NCBI RefSeq assembly: GCF_000485595.1 | Contig: NW_014577584.1 | Span: 6,473-39,861 of the forward strand | Length of the DNA: 33,389 nt | Source of the DNA: Priapulus caudatus | Lineage: Eukaryota; Priapulida; Priapulimorpha; Priapulimorphida; Priapulidae | Reading direction: 5' to 3' | In this document: positions 20,633 to 30,276 of the stretch, piece after piece | Numbering within the stretch: the stretch's first letter is position 1 | Layout: every line of letters begins with the position of its first letter | The notes under the pieces: generated by a model | Told to the model about the DNA's origin: nothing | Seen by the model: only the letters and a program-made list of their open reading frames with translations | The model's database searches: none | Position numbers and translations under genes: made by a program

Positions 20633-21251
20633 ACATTGATTGTTCACAAACGTTAGTGTTAATCTAGCTATTATCATTATTGTCATTGTTAATATTATTT
20701 TTGTTTTGTTTGGATTATTTCGCCGTGTGACACAATCTGTTTGTGATGGCCAAGAATTTTGATGTCCAAAATCGAATGCTTACATTATCTCAATATTACA
20801 AGTGTGTGTAAGTAACATAACAAAGGTGACTAAGTGAATCGAGCGCTAACTTTGTTTCCACATATATACCCTACACACGTACGTAATAATTACAGCTTTA
20901 CACAACACTGTAGTAAACAATAACGCAGGTAATATGTTGTATTCTTCCACAACCAACCGTGGCAGCATTTATTCGTTATTATACATCAGCTTATACTCCT
21001 ATACAGAGGCCTGCCCAACTGTGGTGAGATGGCTGCTTGAGCTGTGTGGTGCTTCGATGACTCTATAGGCGCCTAACTACGTTAGGATAAGCTTATGGGC
21101 CGATTTCACCATCCGACCCTTGTTCATTAGCGTCCCATTTGTAAGTCTCCCCATACCTCAACTACCCCTCACCCTTAGCAAACCATAGGCCGCCACAGTC
21201 TTATATACACATACAAGTCTTTAAATACTGAATAATCCGCTTAACTTATAA

Positions 21252-21266
21252 CTCTATATATATATA

Positions 21267-21303
<37 letters not shown>
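21252..21303. repeat. (AT)n microsatellite, segment C2
   Basis: A run of TA units interrupted once by a repeated T. It is the counterpart of 14257-14304. Confidence 0.95.
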
Positions 21304-21308
<5 letters not shown>

Positions 21309-21508
21309 AAGATACGAACCTTTCACATAATATATGTAAATAAGCATACTTTCATATATATAAAGATACGTCTATGTTTAGTTCGCATGTCATCATATCA
21401 ATAAACATTTTAAAAACTGATAAGAATTGTTTTTGTTAATCTCAAAATATTCCAAGTCAATGAAATCGACACGCGCTGAAATTTCTCATGTCACGAACGG
21501 GCGCCTCC

Positions 21509-21591
21509 TTATTCGTTAACCAGAGAATAATCCACGCAGTTCTGCTTGGCGCCGTTCGTAAGTAGCGGCCCTAACGGTGTGGAACCGTCGC
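21509..21591 (-). pseudogene. LLTP-like terminal exon, orphan copy 2
   Basis: This matches the exon at 14513-14595 with about three base changes and no indel. The protein differs by A to G and K to Q (TNGAKQN) and keeps the acceptor, frame and stop. No partner exons lie upstream; the sequence departs from copy 1 at about 21678, just before a (TG)n run, and the receptor gene follows. It is labelled pseudogene only because it is isolated here. Confidence 0.55.
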
Positions 21592-21680
21592 CTGCAAAAT
21601 GATGATGCGAAATTCAGTAAGCGTTTCTGTGAGTTCAATGAAAATGTGAGTGTTAGCAATGCAGGCTATTATAACACGTG

Positions 21681-21683
<3 letters not shown>

Positions 21684-21733
<50 letters not shown>
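21684..21733 (+). repeat. (TG)25 microsatellite
   Basis: A pure TG run that starts within a few bases of the point where segment C2 stops matching C1. The next 240 bp up to the receptor stop codon is AT-rich and featureless. Confidence 0.95.
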
Positions 21734-21734
<1 letters not shown>

Positions 21735-21974
21735 CTTTGCGATGTACTTTTACATAATATACAGTAATGTCTTTTTATTCGTTTTTAAATATAATTTTAA
21801 TAAAAAAGACAATTTAATGCTAAAATTAAAGCGCTGTTAACAATTTTAATGCAGAATACAGAGCCATTTCAGTTATGGTAACGTTATCGTTAGCGCTACG
21901 TAAAGCTTTGTATAACGGTCCAAGTATTTCTATTTTAATCTGAGAAAAAAGCCACATGCACGCCACGAGTCTAA

Positions 21975-22494
21975 TTACAAAATGTCGAGAGTGAAATTTT
22001 CGCGGGGTTGACCTTGAACGGGAGGCGGGTAAACAGATACCGCAGTCACCTCCTGATGTACGGAGCTGCTAATGGTATTAGGTCCTATAGAACCAGGAAG
22101 CGTGACGTCATCGACGACGTCACCGCTGTCCGTGAAGCTATACTCCCAATCAGATGAGCGTCGCCGCGGCGGCGGTGTTGCTATGATTACGGGCTCCATT
22201 GAAACAACCGCATCGTCCCCTGATTCGCGTTCAAAGTCATGACTACCATCTTCGGCTACCGTGATCTCTTTTCTTTTCCTCGCCCGGAAATACGCACATT
22301 CAACGAGTAGCGCTACTGAGCCGGCAATCAAACCGGACAGGAAGAAGACCTCAATTCCGATGACGTCATCCAGGCTGATAAACGCGTCTGAGCCTTGTCG
22401 GCGCTTCGGTGCCCTAGCCGTGCACCTGGTCGGTCTAGGAGCCTGCTTGCGCTGCCAATGCATAACGAGTCCGCTCTCAATCAGGCGATATAAT
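21975..22494 (-). CDS. Receptor terminal exon: M4 and cytoplasmic tail
   Basis: The exon is 520 nt, beginning after TGTGCAG. It encodes LYRLIESGLVMHWQRK, continuing the S2-M4 linker L-x-E-S-G, then M4 (GIEVFFLSGLIAGSVALLVE) and a tail of about 110 residues. The tail carries an Arg-rich PPPRRRSS and many Ser/Asp/Thr, and the frame stops at 21975. Confidence 0.85.
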
Positions 22495-25400
22495 CTGCAC
22501 AGAGAGTAAATAATGTATTTACATGAAATCATAATCCATGAACGCAATCGATTTGACAGTGTGTAATTTACGTACAGTGTCGTTTAGCGTGCTTGTGTGA
22601 GTGCAAGGCGGTGAGTTAGGCGACATGAAATAATAACCGAAGAACAATCGATTCAACTGTGTGTTTACATAGGGTCGCATTACCTGCCTCTTGTTAGTGC
22701 CAGTAGGTGGTTTGCGCCGCCATCGGCATTTTTTTCCTCGACTAGAAAGCGCGTTCCATTAACGGTCAAATGTATAAAATATTAGATGGAAAATAACTGG
22801 AATGACGTGAACGATTTGCGCGATCCCTCGCGTACTTACTGCCTATTGATAACTCTCGTGTAGGGCGAATGCTTTGCGAACGCGAACGCCACCCTCTCGC
22901 TCACGATCGAAAAGACCGACATCACGAAGCGACACGAGTTCGTGTGTTGCAGATCGCTATCAATGAGATCGAACAGGAATCTCTCCTCGTCTATGTAGCC
23001 GTAGTTCTCCTGCAGAGTTCGCCGCCTCGCTTCGTCTAGCGATGCGACGACGGCCTCCGGATCTCTAAGGAGGAACGCGAGCGCCGAATACTTGGGGTCC
23101 TGTAAACGGAGCAGCGCGAGTCTGAAAGCTGGCAGGAAAAAAGATGGCGGCGCAACAGGATAGTCGGGAAGATATCTCCCGCGCCATATTGTAAAGAGGG
23201 GGCAGCCAAGGAACATCTTGCCCGTTATCTGGATGAAACAAATAAACAAAGTAATACAAAAATATATAACCTATATAAAAGTAAATAACCTAATCGTGAC
23301 GACGTTATTCGTGATCTGTAAATATTACATTGCGCATTTAATTGTCTCTGAATTCACACAATCGCATTCTGGAAATGTTACAACGTTTTTCTCGCCCACC
23401 GTACGATCTGATTGTTAATAATGTAAGAAGTACGACTAACGATTGACTCAGAATTGTGGCGCAAACGCCTCGGCAGTCATCTTAGTAAAACCCGCCATAC
23501 CGTTCTTATGCGTTCCGCAAAGGCATAACCAACGCCAACCCTAATGGCCGGCTTGTGAGCGAGCTCTGCCAGAGATTTGATAGGAAGTGGCTGCGAGTCT
23601 TGCAGGGTGAGGTAGCTGACGAGGCTGCCTGTGTAGATGGCCGTAGTTGTGACGACGAATATCCACCAGATGCCAACGAGCACTCTACCGGAGAGAGCAC
23701 GCGGAAGTGATGTCATGCCTGCGAAATAATACCAATATCTGTAATTTGCTCCCGTAATGCTGGCTTCTATATGGCCTTCCTCGGCACACACGTATAGTAT
23801 GAGTGCATGGCGGTGGCAGAGCATTCAATGTGCTATGTACTTCGCCATCGTCATTTTAGTTATCGTATCGTCGATTTCATTACTTACATCGCAAAATGTA
23901 TTCGAAGCGTTCGATTATTTTTTCGAAGCGTTTTTGTAGCAATTGTAGTGCCAATTTGTGTAGTTAAAGTACCGTCGCTTGTGAAAAGTATCGTCGCTTG
24001 CTTAGGGCCGCGCGGGCCGTGTTTACCACCAGCTTACAGCATATTCTGCACATTTCGGACATTTCATAACGCTTTCTCGGTGTATACACGGCATCATATA
24101 TCGTATATCAATAGCTTTTGCACGAACATTACAGAACTTCATGGTATACAACGTTGGTAGTGTAGAAAACAGAGTCTGATTTCCATTGAGTTTGGTTGTG
24201 AGTAGTTTCCAGTTAAAGCTTTATCTCAGCGAAAGATTTAGCACGTAAGAAGTCAACGTAAAGTTGGCCATGAGAGAAGACGGGTTTTGGGAGGAAAATC
24301 CCCAGCTTCTTAAAAGTTTGACCTTGCGCTTTATTGATGGTGAAGCAGTAAGCCAAGCGAATAGGGAACTGACGGCGTTGAAGTGTAAATGATAGCGTGA
24401 CATCGGATGGAGCTAATATTATCTTGGGTATTAATGTTCTTTGTCCACTGTGAGGGCCGGTGAGTATTTCAGCATCTAGTACGTGTTTGTAAAGTCTATA
24501 GATTTTGAATCTAGTACCATTGCAGAGTCATTCTCGAATATTTAGATTTAGTTTTCAGTGATAGTTTCTATGAGTTGTTTGTCAGCAGTTTGGATATGGT
24601 GTTCGGGGGCGAATATTTTATCGCGAACGTCCTTTTTAGTTTCCTTTGTAATTGCCTGACTGTCTGAGACATGAGTAACTGAAACTGATCCTTCGGACGG
24701 TGGGAATTCCTGAATGATTGTATTAGTGTTGTAGCTCACCTAAGGATCAAGGGCTTCTTTGTAAACTATGTTTTTGGTTTTTCTGTCCTGTGTGTGAATG
24801 AACATCGCCGTGAGTTTTCCTACTCGTGAGAGGGCAACACAATAAGAGGGCAAGATGATAAATAAAGTCGAGAAATAGAAATTAGTGTTCCTAAACAATA
24901 TTTTTCTATCATTTTTTTATCAAAATATGCATCGGGGTTTAAAGTTCTAGAAAATAAACACATTGAATGATAGTTTTGGTGTTTTTGACTTTAAAAGAAA
25001 TTTTTAAAGTCAAAAAATGTTTTTTTACTAACCAACCTACCCTTTAAAAAAATTGAGTTGGAACCGTAAACAGACATTTATTTTATTTTATGCCTAATAT
25101 CGAATTATATTAGCAGTTTGTAAGAATTGATATTAGAATTGAAATCCCCAATATCAGCAGTTTGTTTGGTCAGCAGTTAGTAATTTCAGGAGCTTTCTGG
25201 TCAGCAGTTGATAATCACTGTCTGTGGGGCGGTCTGGGGGTTTAACATGTTTTGCCAACAATACATAATTCATGCAGGAATTGGTGACAATCGGCAGGAA
25301 TAATGACTGAGCAAACATGGTCACTGTGTTTGTGTAGGCCTACGAACTATGGTTGTTATTCAAGAAACAGGCATATTGATATTTTGGTAAACCTAGCTTA

Positions 25401-28400
25401 AGTGCAGGAGATAAAGGTATATTAACTTGTATTAACTCAGCTACAAAGTTTTCGGCGTCAAACTCAACCGAACGTGAAGATGTGGTGAGCTCATTGTCGT
25501 GAAGAGCCTCATTATGGATTTTGGGATATCCCAGGGGAGTCCAATGAGGGGAATTCCTTAACTTAAAAATAACTTAGCTAATAAAATTAACTGTTTTCTT
25601 TTTATAGTATACATTTTAAATTAAATCTATTTTAAATATGCATATATTTAAGATGAAAGAAAGAATTTGCGCACCTGGCGAGAAATATATATTTTTTAAT
25701 TTCCGCGGCTGTCGAGTTTCGAACTCCCGACCCGACGCGTACTACATTGGTTAATGGTAGTGAGTAGTGACGTCGCTCGATACAGCGGTATGGTATCGGT
25801 ACACCAGTGTTAAATAAAACGGCTTCAAATTCAACTTTATCCTGTTTTCATTATTGCAAAAGTGCGCCAATATTACTCTATGAGTGGTAATGCATCGTTC
25901 ACAGTCAAGCAATTTCAAATCATGCGAGCAGATTCAGAGAACATAGCTAACAAAAAATGGGCTGTTCTCTTTTATTTAGGGTTAGGGTTAGGGTTAGGGT
26001 TAGGGTTGGGGTTAGGGTTAGGGTTAGGGAGTAGGGCGTAGCACGCAACCACCAGCACTATCAGCAGGCTGTATGCATTCAACTTCGGAGATAGCCGAGT
26101 TCGTGCGTGACGTCAGTGTACGTCACGACCATACTTTGGAACATGGAAACATATGCCGACCTTATAGTATAGATTAATACAAACACAATCACGCAACGGT
26201 GTTTGCTGTTGCATTGTGATTGTTGCCATAGCAACAACTATGGAATTTTTATGGGTTTCATGAGAACGGTTCTGACTGAACAAACAATTACATTACATTA
26301 GCACATTGAGCGGCATCTCTGCTTTGGTGCAACATTTATTTTATTCAGTATGTGCTAAACTGGGCAGAGGTTAGTCTACATATATAAATGCACACTACAG
26401 CGGACGCCAAGTGCCGACGTTTTTCGCTGCCGGCGCGGTTACGTGTTTTGTTGTTGGCGCGGTCACGTGTTTCGCTTACGGCACTGTCACGTTTTTCCAG
26501 CCGGCGCGGTTACGTTTTTCGCTGTCGGCGCGGTCACGATTTTCGCTGTCGGCGCGGTCACGATTTTCGCTGCCTGCGCGGTCACGTTTTTCGCTGCCTG
26601 CGCGGTCACGTTTCTTGTCATCGTCATCCGCGTGTGTCGCTCGACTTGTCACTAAGACTGTTGAAACATTAAAGTGGCGTATGCGTCTTATGAAATAAAT
26701 TAGATATTTAATTTGTGGAAGCGCTACCGTATTTACTCGTGTATAAGGCATTCGCGTATAAGTCGCACCCCATTTCGTCATGCCTTGTGTGCATGGATCT
26801 CATACTAGGAGTGATTTCTTAGCCTCGTGTATACGTCGCACCCCTGATTTTTTTTTTATTGAAGTTGTGTACAAAAAAGTGCGAGGTCTACACGAGTAAA
26901 TACGGTATATAAATAAATTAGGTGGCGATGACGATTCTCACGATAAATTTTACGCACAACACGCGTAAGCTACACGGAGAAATTTTGCAAACAGTAAAAA
27001 AAAAAAAGTCCATGACGACGCTCTCACGTCTATCGTGCAGTCGCAACACTCATTTACCTTGCTGAAACACGGTTCCCATCATGGTGAGAAAAACATATGC
27101 AACGTTAAACAGGCCCCATCGCCTCCCGGGCGCATCACGTTGCATGCCCATCACCTCGTAAAACGGCGTGCTGCGCGTGAGCACCACGAGGAGCGCTGCG
27201 AGCGCGCCGACTGTGACGATGATCAGCGCCACCACAGTCTCGTTGAGAGGCTGCAGGAAGATGAACGGGTCATAGTGCTTCCGTGCCGACTTGCGGAACA
27301 GAATGCGCACGTTCACCTCTTGCAGAGTGGCGCTAAAGTCGACCGCGCCCTCTCGGGTCGCAGTGATCGCTATCATCTCGGCTCCGAATTCCGCTTCGCC
27401 TCTCTGCAGCATGCCTATGAGGCCCGTGAAAACGCTACAGGGGGAAAACATTTTCTATTGGCGGCCATGCTAAGCTAAAAAAAAATCTGAGAAATCGCCT
27501 GAAGATATTCTGAGAAATGACAGTGCGACCCGTTAAATTTCTATTGCAAGGCACATCCTGTATCTTGTAAACTCAAATTTTCACCAATTTTTTCTGGTAA
27601 AATAATTTGCGCAGAATACGCGTAAAAACGCGTAATTTGCGTTTTTCATGCTGAAATGGCCTGCTCACGTATGCCTTATCTGGCCGCCAGATGAAAGCAC
27701 ATGGAAAGAGCAACATTCCAAAACGTTGCCGAATAGAACAAATAAGTCTTTATAAGTTTGATACCATAAATTCCGTGCAGCAAATTTTGGAGATAATAAT
27801 TATTTGAAACCAGCCAGTAGAAATACGCCAAAGGATCCAATTATTTACCCCACCCAACGCTGATTGGCTGATTAAGGAGCGTAGTACCTGGAGCTGTTGT
27901 CGAGCCGATAGCCGCCAGTGCCCTCTGGTGGATGCACGAGCTTGTAGGTGAAATTGAGCCGACTGGCAAGAGATTGCAGGATCACGCCAGCGAGCGAGTT
28001 ATGATAACCGGTCTCCTGCAAAGTGAAACGCCCTTCTTTTGTTGGTTGTTAAGCGCGTTATATTTATCACACACCTACACGCACGCACGTACGCACGTAC
28101 ACACATTTATTTATTTTGTAAATTCATTTACCCAGCTATATTGGTTACGTTCTTTATGGAAACCCCCCATTTTACAATATAATACAATGAAAAAACAAAT
28201 GTTTACGATAATCAGGATATCAACATATTACCGCTAATCGATGAAAGCGAGCCGTTCAGCTCACGCCATTACTCAGCTTCTGTTATAACTACGCACTAAT
28301 ATATCATTTATGTTAAAGCGAGAGGACTCTCTGAACTTGCGTGCTGACCTCGGACCGAAAGGTGGCAGCACGTAGAAGTCTTCCGTTGAAGCCATACGCA

Positions 28401-28724
28401 GCATTCGCGAATAAAGGTCCTGTTAAGGACAGCCCAATATCATCGGTCCACGTGCCGATAGGGTGCAGCACTGCCGCCGACGGGTTCACCGTAATTGCTG
28501 ACAGGATGCGGAATTCCTCCCGCTTCGTCGCGTCTCCGATATTTCCCTGCATTGAAAACTTACACAGTTAATTAAACATATGATTAACCGTCATAGCCAC
28601 TAAGGTATACAGACTGATTTCTTTGCTCTCGGTGTCTCAACTGGCGGTTCTGTACTTCATCAGTCACATCAGCCTACTGTTGCGCACATAAGTCATAGCT
28701 ATATATACTATATATAATATATAA

Positions 28725-28755
<31 letters not shown>

Positions 28756-30276
28756 CAAGAGTCCATAATAGAATAAAACAATAATAGAACACATACAATG
28801 TAATTATATATATGTATATATCGTGTGCGTGTGTACTGGAAGGGACATCTGTACAGACTCATTTGGTAGTGAACCTATAGTTTACTGTATGGGTACCGTT
28901 TGCGTACATTTTGAATTTCCAACGCCCGCGACAATCTAAGCTACGGCAGAAGCGTTCAACCTACGATCAACGGCAGAGCTGACGATCCGGTTTGGTTTGC
29001 TGATGTTGCCCTTGGGGATCGTGACACCGCGTCGTCGGCGTGCATTTTGAAAGCTCCAAGATTGATGACATGTTGCTCGGCTGCTTTGTACCACGCTTCT
29101 ATCGCCCCTGAGATCGTAACCTACAAGGAATTCGGTCAGCTGGGGCATTCATTGCACTTTGATTTATTATGATCTCTAGTTGTTATGCTTTATCGCTTTT
29201 GAGGCCACAAACTGGTTGATTCTGGTGCTTATCACACAGTCCATGTGGGGCTTAACCTGGCCTCTCTAATATTAGGTCACAATGCTAATAGAATTCATGC
29301 ATTGACTAAATTCTCTCCAATTTACGCACTTCTAACAGGTATCTCACAATAAACGTTATATCTGGTCGATTGCGTGAAATCGATATTTACATTTTAGACA
29401 CGCACAAATGTGCCCATATTCCATCACAAATTCAAGTTAATTCAATTCAATCACTTTATTTACACTTATGGCAATAATATTTTGAAAGTATTATATTGCT
29501 TATAAACAAATTAATTGACAAAGCTAATAAATTTTAAGAAATAAATTTAAATAAACATATGTGACGGTGGGCGAGATGACAATTAAAGCCTAGCGCAGAC
29601 TTGCGACTTTTGGTCGCTCGTCGCTGCAACCTGCAACCACATGTGATCGGTCGCACGCTTCAGTCGCTTCTTTCCATTGTCTTTTCGTCTTTCCATGACT
29701 TCTATTACCGTCTGATAATATATATCTGATATTACCGTCAATTATACATACATGAGTTATATAGACCCGCACACATGCGATTTAGAAGCGATTGCGATCG
29801 ACGAGTTGCTGAAAATCAAACCGGTTGCAGTTGCACGTTTCCGCAGACTTGCGACTTTTTCATGCAACTCGGCTGCGATCACGATGTCACGATGCGTCTC
29901 GGTGGTTATAATGAGTTAACTATACGATTGTCACACGCCACGTGAAATATCACGCATCGCTATTATGGCCACGCATCCCGGCGAAACACAAGCCTCGCGT
30001 TGCGAAACAATTCCCCCGTCAATAATTCGTCGAACTCGGCAACAACATCGCGGGGCACCATGAAATTATCCGCAATTACCGTAACCCCGAATACCTACAC
30101 CGACGGTTCGCGAACAGATCGGGTTCACCGCCAGCATACGTACGTACGTTAACTGGGTGTTTCGGAATCACCATGGCGACGTTACTTCCGGCATCGTAAT
30201 GAGAGATGTTCGCCCGTGGATGGTTAAGTAGCACTAACCACTGCGCTCCCGTCTGAAGCATGTGCAGCTGCTGCGC
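21975..30276 (-). CDS. Ionotropic glutamate receptor / ionotropic receptor-like (5' partial)
   Basis: Minus-strand exons are 30276-30148, 30094-29990, 29120-28965, 28546-28349, 28015-27888, 27434-27058, 23718-23501, 23099-22840 and 22494-21975. The phases agree, giving about 700 residues. The order of domains is that of a ligand-gated cation channel subunit. The end of the amino-terminal domain comes first, then S1 (LNFTYKLVHPPEG, ITATREGAVDFS with the amino-acid-binding Arg kept), and M1 (ETVVALIIVTVGALAALLVV). The pore loop (NVAYVFLTMMGTVFQQG), M3 (GRVLVGIWWIFVVTTTAIYT), S2, M4 (FFLSGLIAGSVALLVECAYF) and a Ser-rich cytoplasmic tail of about 110 residues follow. The usual SYTANLAAF gate is IYTGSLVSY, so it is divergent, nearer to invertebrate IR or kainate/delta-like subunits. 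No signal peptide is present, so the first exons are missing or outside. Confidence 0.82.
22840..23099 (-). CDS. Receptor exon: S2 lobe
   Basis: The exon ends at the donor GGCA|GTAAGT. The preferred acceptor is TTTACAG|GAC at 23099, which keeps phase 0 and the normal S2 spacing. A second acceptor at 23229/23228 is also in frame and would add 43 residues rich in Pro and Phe. The exon encodes DPKYSALAFLLRDPEAVVAS, ENYGYIDEERFLFDLIDSDL, a conserved Cys, and AFAFAKHSPYTRVINR, the family's K-x-SP motif before M4. Confidence 0.82.
23501..23718 (-). CDS. Receptor exon: M3 gate and start of S2
   Basis: The exon is 218 nt, from TTCGCAG|GC to ACG|GTATGG. It encodes MTSLPRALSGRVLVGIWWIF, then VVTTTAIYTGSLVSYLTL, the M3 channel gate with a changed SYTANLAAF motif. 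PIKSLAELAHKPAIRVGVGY follows, where S2 begins. The G-x-x-x-GS/T ligand motif of S2 is not obvious, which could alter ligand choice. Confidence 0.87.
24205..24532 (-). mobile_element. Helitron PIF1-like helicase fragment
   Basis: A frame of about 100 residues reads LCNGTRFKIYRLYKHVLDAE, ILTGPHSGQRTLIPKIIL and RRQFPIRLAYCFTINKAQGQ, then FLPKPVFSHGQLYV and FAEIK. NGTR, R-R-x-Q-F-P-I and the K-A-Q-G-Q-T motif V are diagnostic of Helitron helicases. The helicase N-terminal part and the Rep domain are absent, so it is a dead 3' fragment inside the receptor's large intron. Confidence 0.75.
24747..24855 (-). mobile_element. Helitron helicase fragment, C-terminal end
   Basis: On the minus strand the frame reads VALSRVGKLTAMFIHTQDRK and TKNIVYKEALD, then a stop at 24740. 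This matches the end of PIF1-type Helitron helicases (motif VI V-A-x-S-R-V and K-N-I-V-Y). It lies before, not after, the other helicase fragment on the same strand, so the two are not one ordered copy. Confidence 0.7.
24982..25017. repeat. Perfect hairpin, 15-bp arms
   Basis: TTTTTGACTTTAAAA, loop GAAA, then TTTTTAAAGTCAAAAA. It lies in the receptor intron between Helitron debris and the telomere-like tract. There is no T-run after it and no sign that it is transcribed as an RNA. Confidence 0.75.
25976..26029 (+). repeat. Interstitial telomere-like repeat (TTAGGG)9
   Basis: Nine hexamers of TTAGGG in a row, the sixth being TTGGGG. The array is followed by AGTAGGGCG and lies within the receptor intron. 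Confidence 0.95.
26222..26235. promoter_or_regulatory. X-box-like palindrome (RFX site candidate)
   Basis: GTTGCCATAGCAAC fits the RFX-factor X-box consensus GTNRCC-NN-RGYAAC at every position. It is intronic, and no promoter is evident around it. A functional role is inference from the motif only. Confidence 0.4.
26411..26617 (+). repeat. 24-bp minisatellite
   Basis: About eight or nine units of the kind GCGCGGTCACG-TTTTCGCTG follow one another with a 24-bp period. As 24 is a multiple of three, several frames stay open. The minus strand gives repeats of RDRAGSEK/RDRADSEN and the plus strand gives RGHDFRCR-like units. There is no start context or splice support, so it is treated as a repeat. 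Confidence 0.85.
26725..26907. mobile_element. Short TIR element (MITE) with TACCGTATTTACTCG ends
   Basis: It begins TACCGTATTTACTCGTGTA and ends with the inverted TACACGAGTAAATACGGTA. It is 183 bp and non-coding, with GTATAAG/GTATACG and CGCACCCC repeated inside. The flanking TA may be the target duplication, as for Tc1/mariner-type elements. Similar TIRs are widespread in animals. Confidence 0.75.
27058..27434 (-). CDS. Receptor exon: S1 end, M1 and pore loop
   Basis: The exon is 377 nt, from CCCTGTAG|C to CAAG|GTAAAT. It encodes FTGLIGMLQRGEAEFGAEMI and ITATREGAVDFS (Arg that binds the ligand alpha-carboxyl in the family). The pre-M1 PFIFLQPLNETVV leads into a hydrophobic M1, and then NVAYVFLTMMGTVFQQG forms the re-entrant pore. 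Phases match the exons at 28015-27888 and 23718-23501. Confidence 0.88.
27888..28015 (-). CDS. Receptor exon: S1 ligand-binding lobe
   Basis: The exon is 128 nt, phase 0 to phase 2, from TTTGCAG|GAG to CCAG|GTACTA. It encodes AGVILQSLASRLNFTYKLVH and PPEGTGGYRLDNS, the conserved LNFTYxL-x-x-P-x-x-G part of S1. Confidence 0.82.
28349..28546 (-). CDS. Receptor exon: ATD end and start of S1
   Basis: The exon is 198 nt (66 codons), phase 0 at both ends, from AATGCAG|GGA to GAG|GTCAGC. It encodes EEFRILSAITVNPSAAVLHP, IGTWTDDIGLSLTG and NGRLLRAATFRSE. The IG-x-W and L-R-x-x-T spacing matches the ATD-to-S1 transition of ionotropic glutamate receptors. Confidence 0.75.
28695..28745. repeat. AT-rich microsatellite in receptor intron
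   Basis: Runs of TATA interrupted by TATAATATATAA, between the receptor exons at 28546 and 28965. Confidence 0.85.
28965..29120 (-). CDS. Receptor exon: amino-terminal domain
   Basis: The exon is 156 nt (52 codons), phase 0, from CTTGTAG|GTT to ATC|GTAGGT. The frame SGAIEAWYKAAEQHVINLGA is preferred because it joins both neighbours. A second open frame starting GYDLRGDRS would not keep phase. Confidence 0.5.
29594..29859. repeat. Direct 18-bp repeats at both ends of a 0.27-kb stretch
   Basis: CGCAGACTTGCGACTTTT occurs at 29594-29611 and again at 29842-29859 in the same orientation. GTCGC- and GCAAC-rich sequence lies between. It may be a decayed short mobile element. Confidence 0.5.
29990..30094 (-). 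CDS. Receptor exon: amino-terminal domain (3' border uncertain)
   Basis: After GGTGTAG|GTA the frame reads VFGVTVIADNFMVPRDVVAE and FDELLTGELFRNARL before a stop at 29963-29965. A weak donor CTT|GTGTTT at 29990/29989 would keep phase 0 to the next exon. The protein-like sequence and matching entry phase argue for an exon. The donor is a guess. Confidence 0.45.
30148..30276 (-). CDS. Receptor exon: amino-terminal domain
   Basis: The exon is 129 nt (43 codons), phase 0 to phase 0, between CATGCAG|GCG and AAC|GTACGT. It encodes AQQLHMLQTGAQWLVLLNHP and ISHYDAGSNVAMVIPKHPVN. This resembles the part of the bilobed ATD where ligand-gated glutamate receptors have A-x-x-L-x-M-x-x-x-x-x-W. It is a family-level resemblance only. 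Confidence 0.55.

Larger units (their letters stand above)
17539..21678. repeat. Segment C, copy 2
   Basis: Direct-orientation copy of 10556-14681, starting at GATCATAGTTTC and ending at ATAACACG just before a (TG)25 run. Indels differ between the copies, so frames broken in one are sometimes intact in the other. This is typical of two haplotypes or unpolished reads. Confidence 0.85.

Noticed and set aside
24548-24739. Minus-strand frame between the two Helitron fragments as part of the helicase
   Set aside because: It contains KKDVRDKIFAPEHH-like sequence that I could not match to a helicase motif, and it starts after the stop of the first fragment.
25695-25760. tRNA-like B box on the minus strand (GGGAGTTCGAAACTC)
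   Set aside because: No matching A box, D arm or acceptor stem could be drawn, so it is at most a SINE remnant.
29404-29560. Gene in the AT-rich stretch upstream of receptor exon 28965-29120
   Set aside because: No open frame with splice borders or a recognisable domain; it reads as AT-rich intron.
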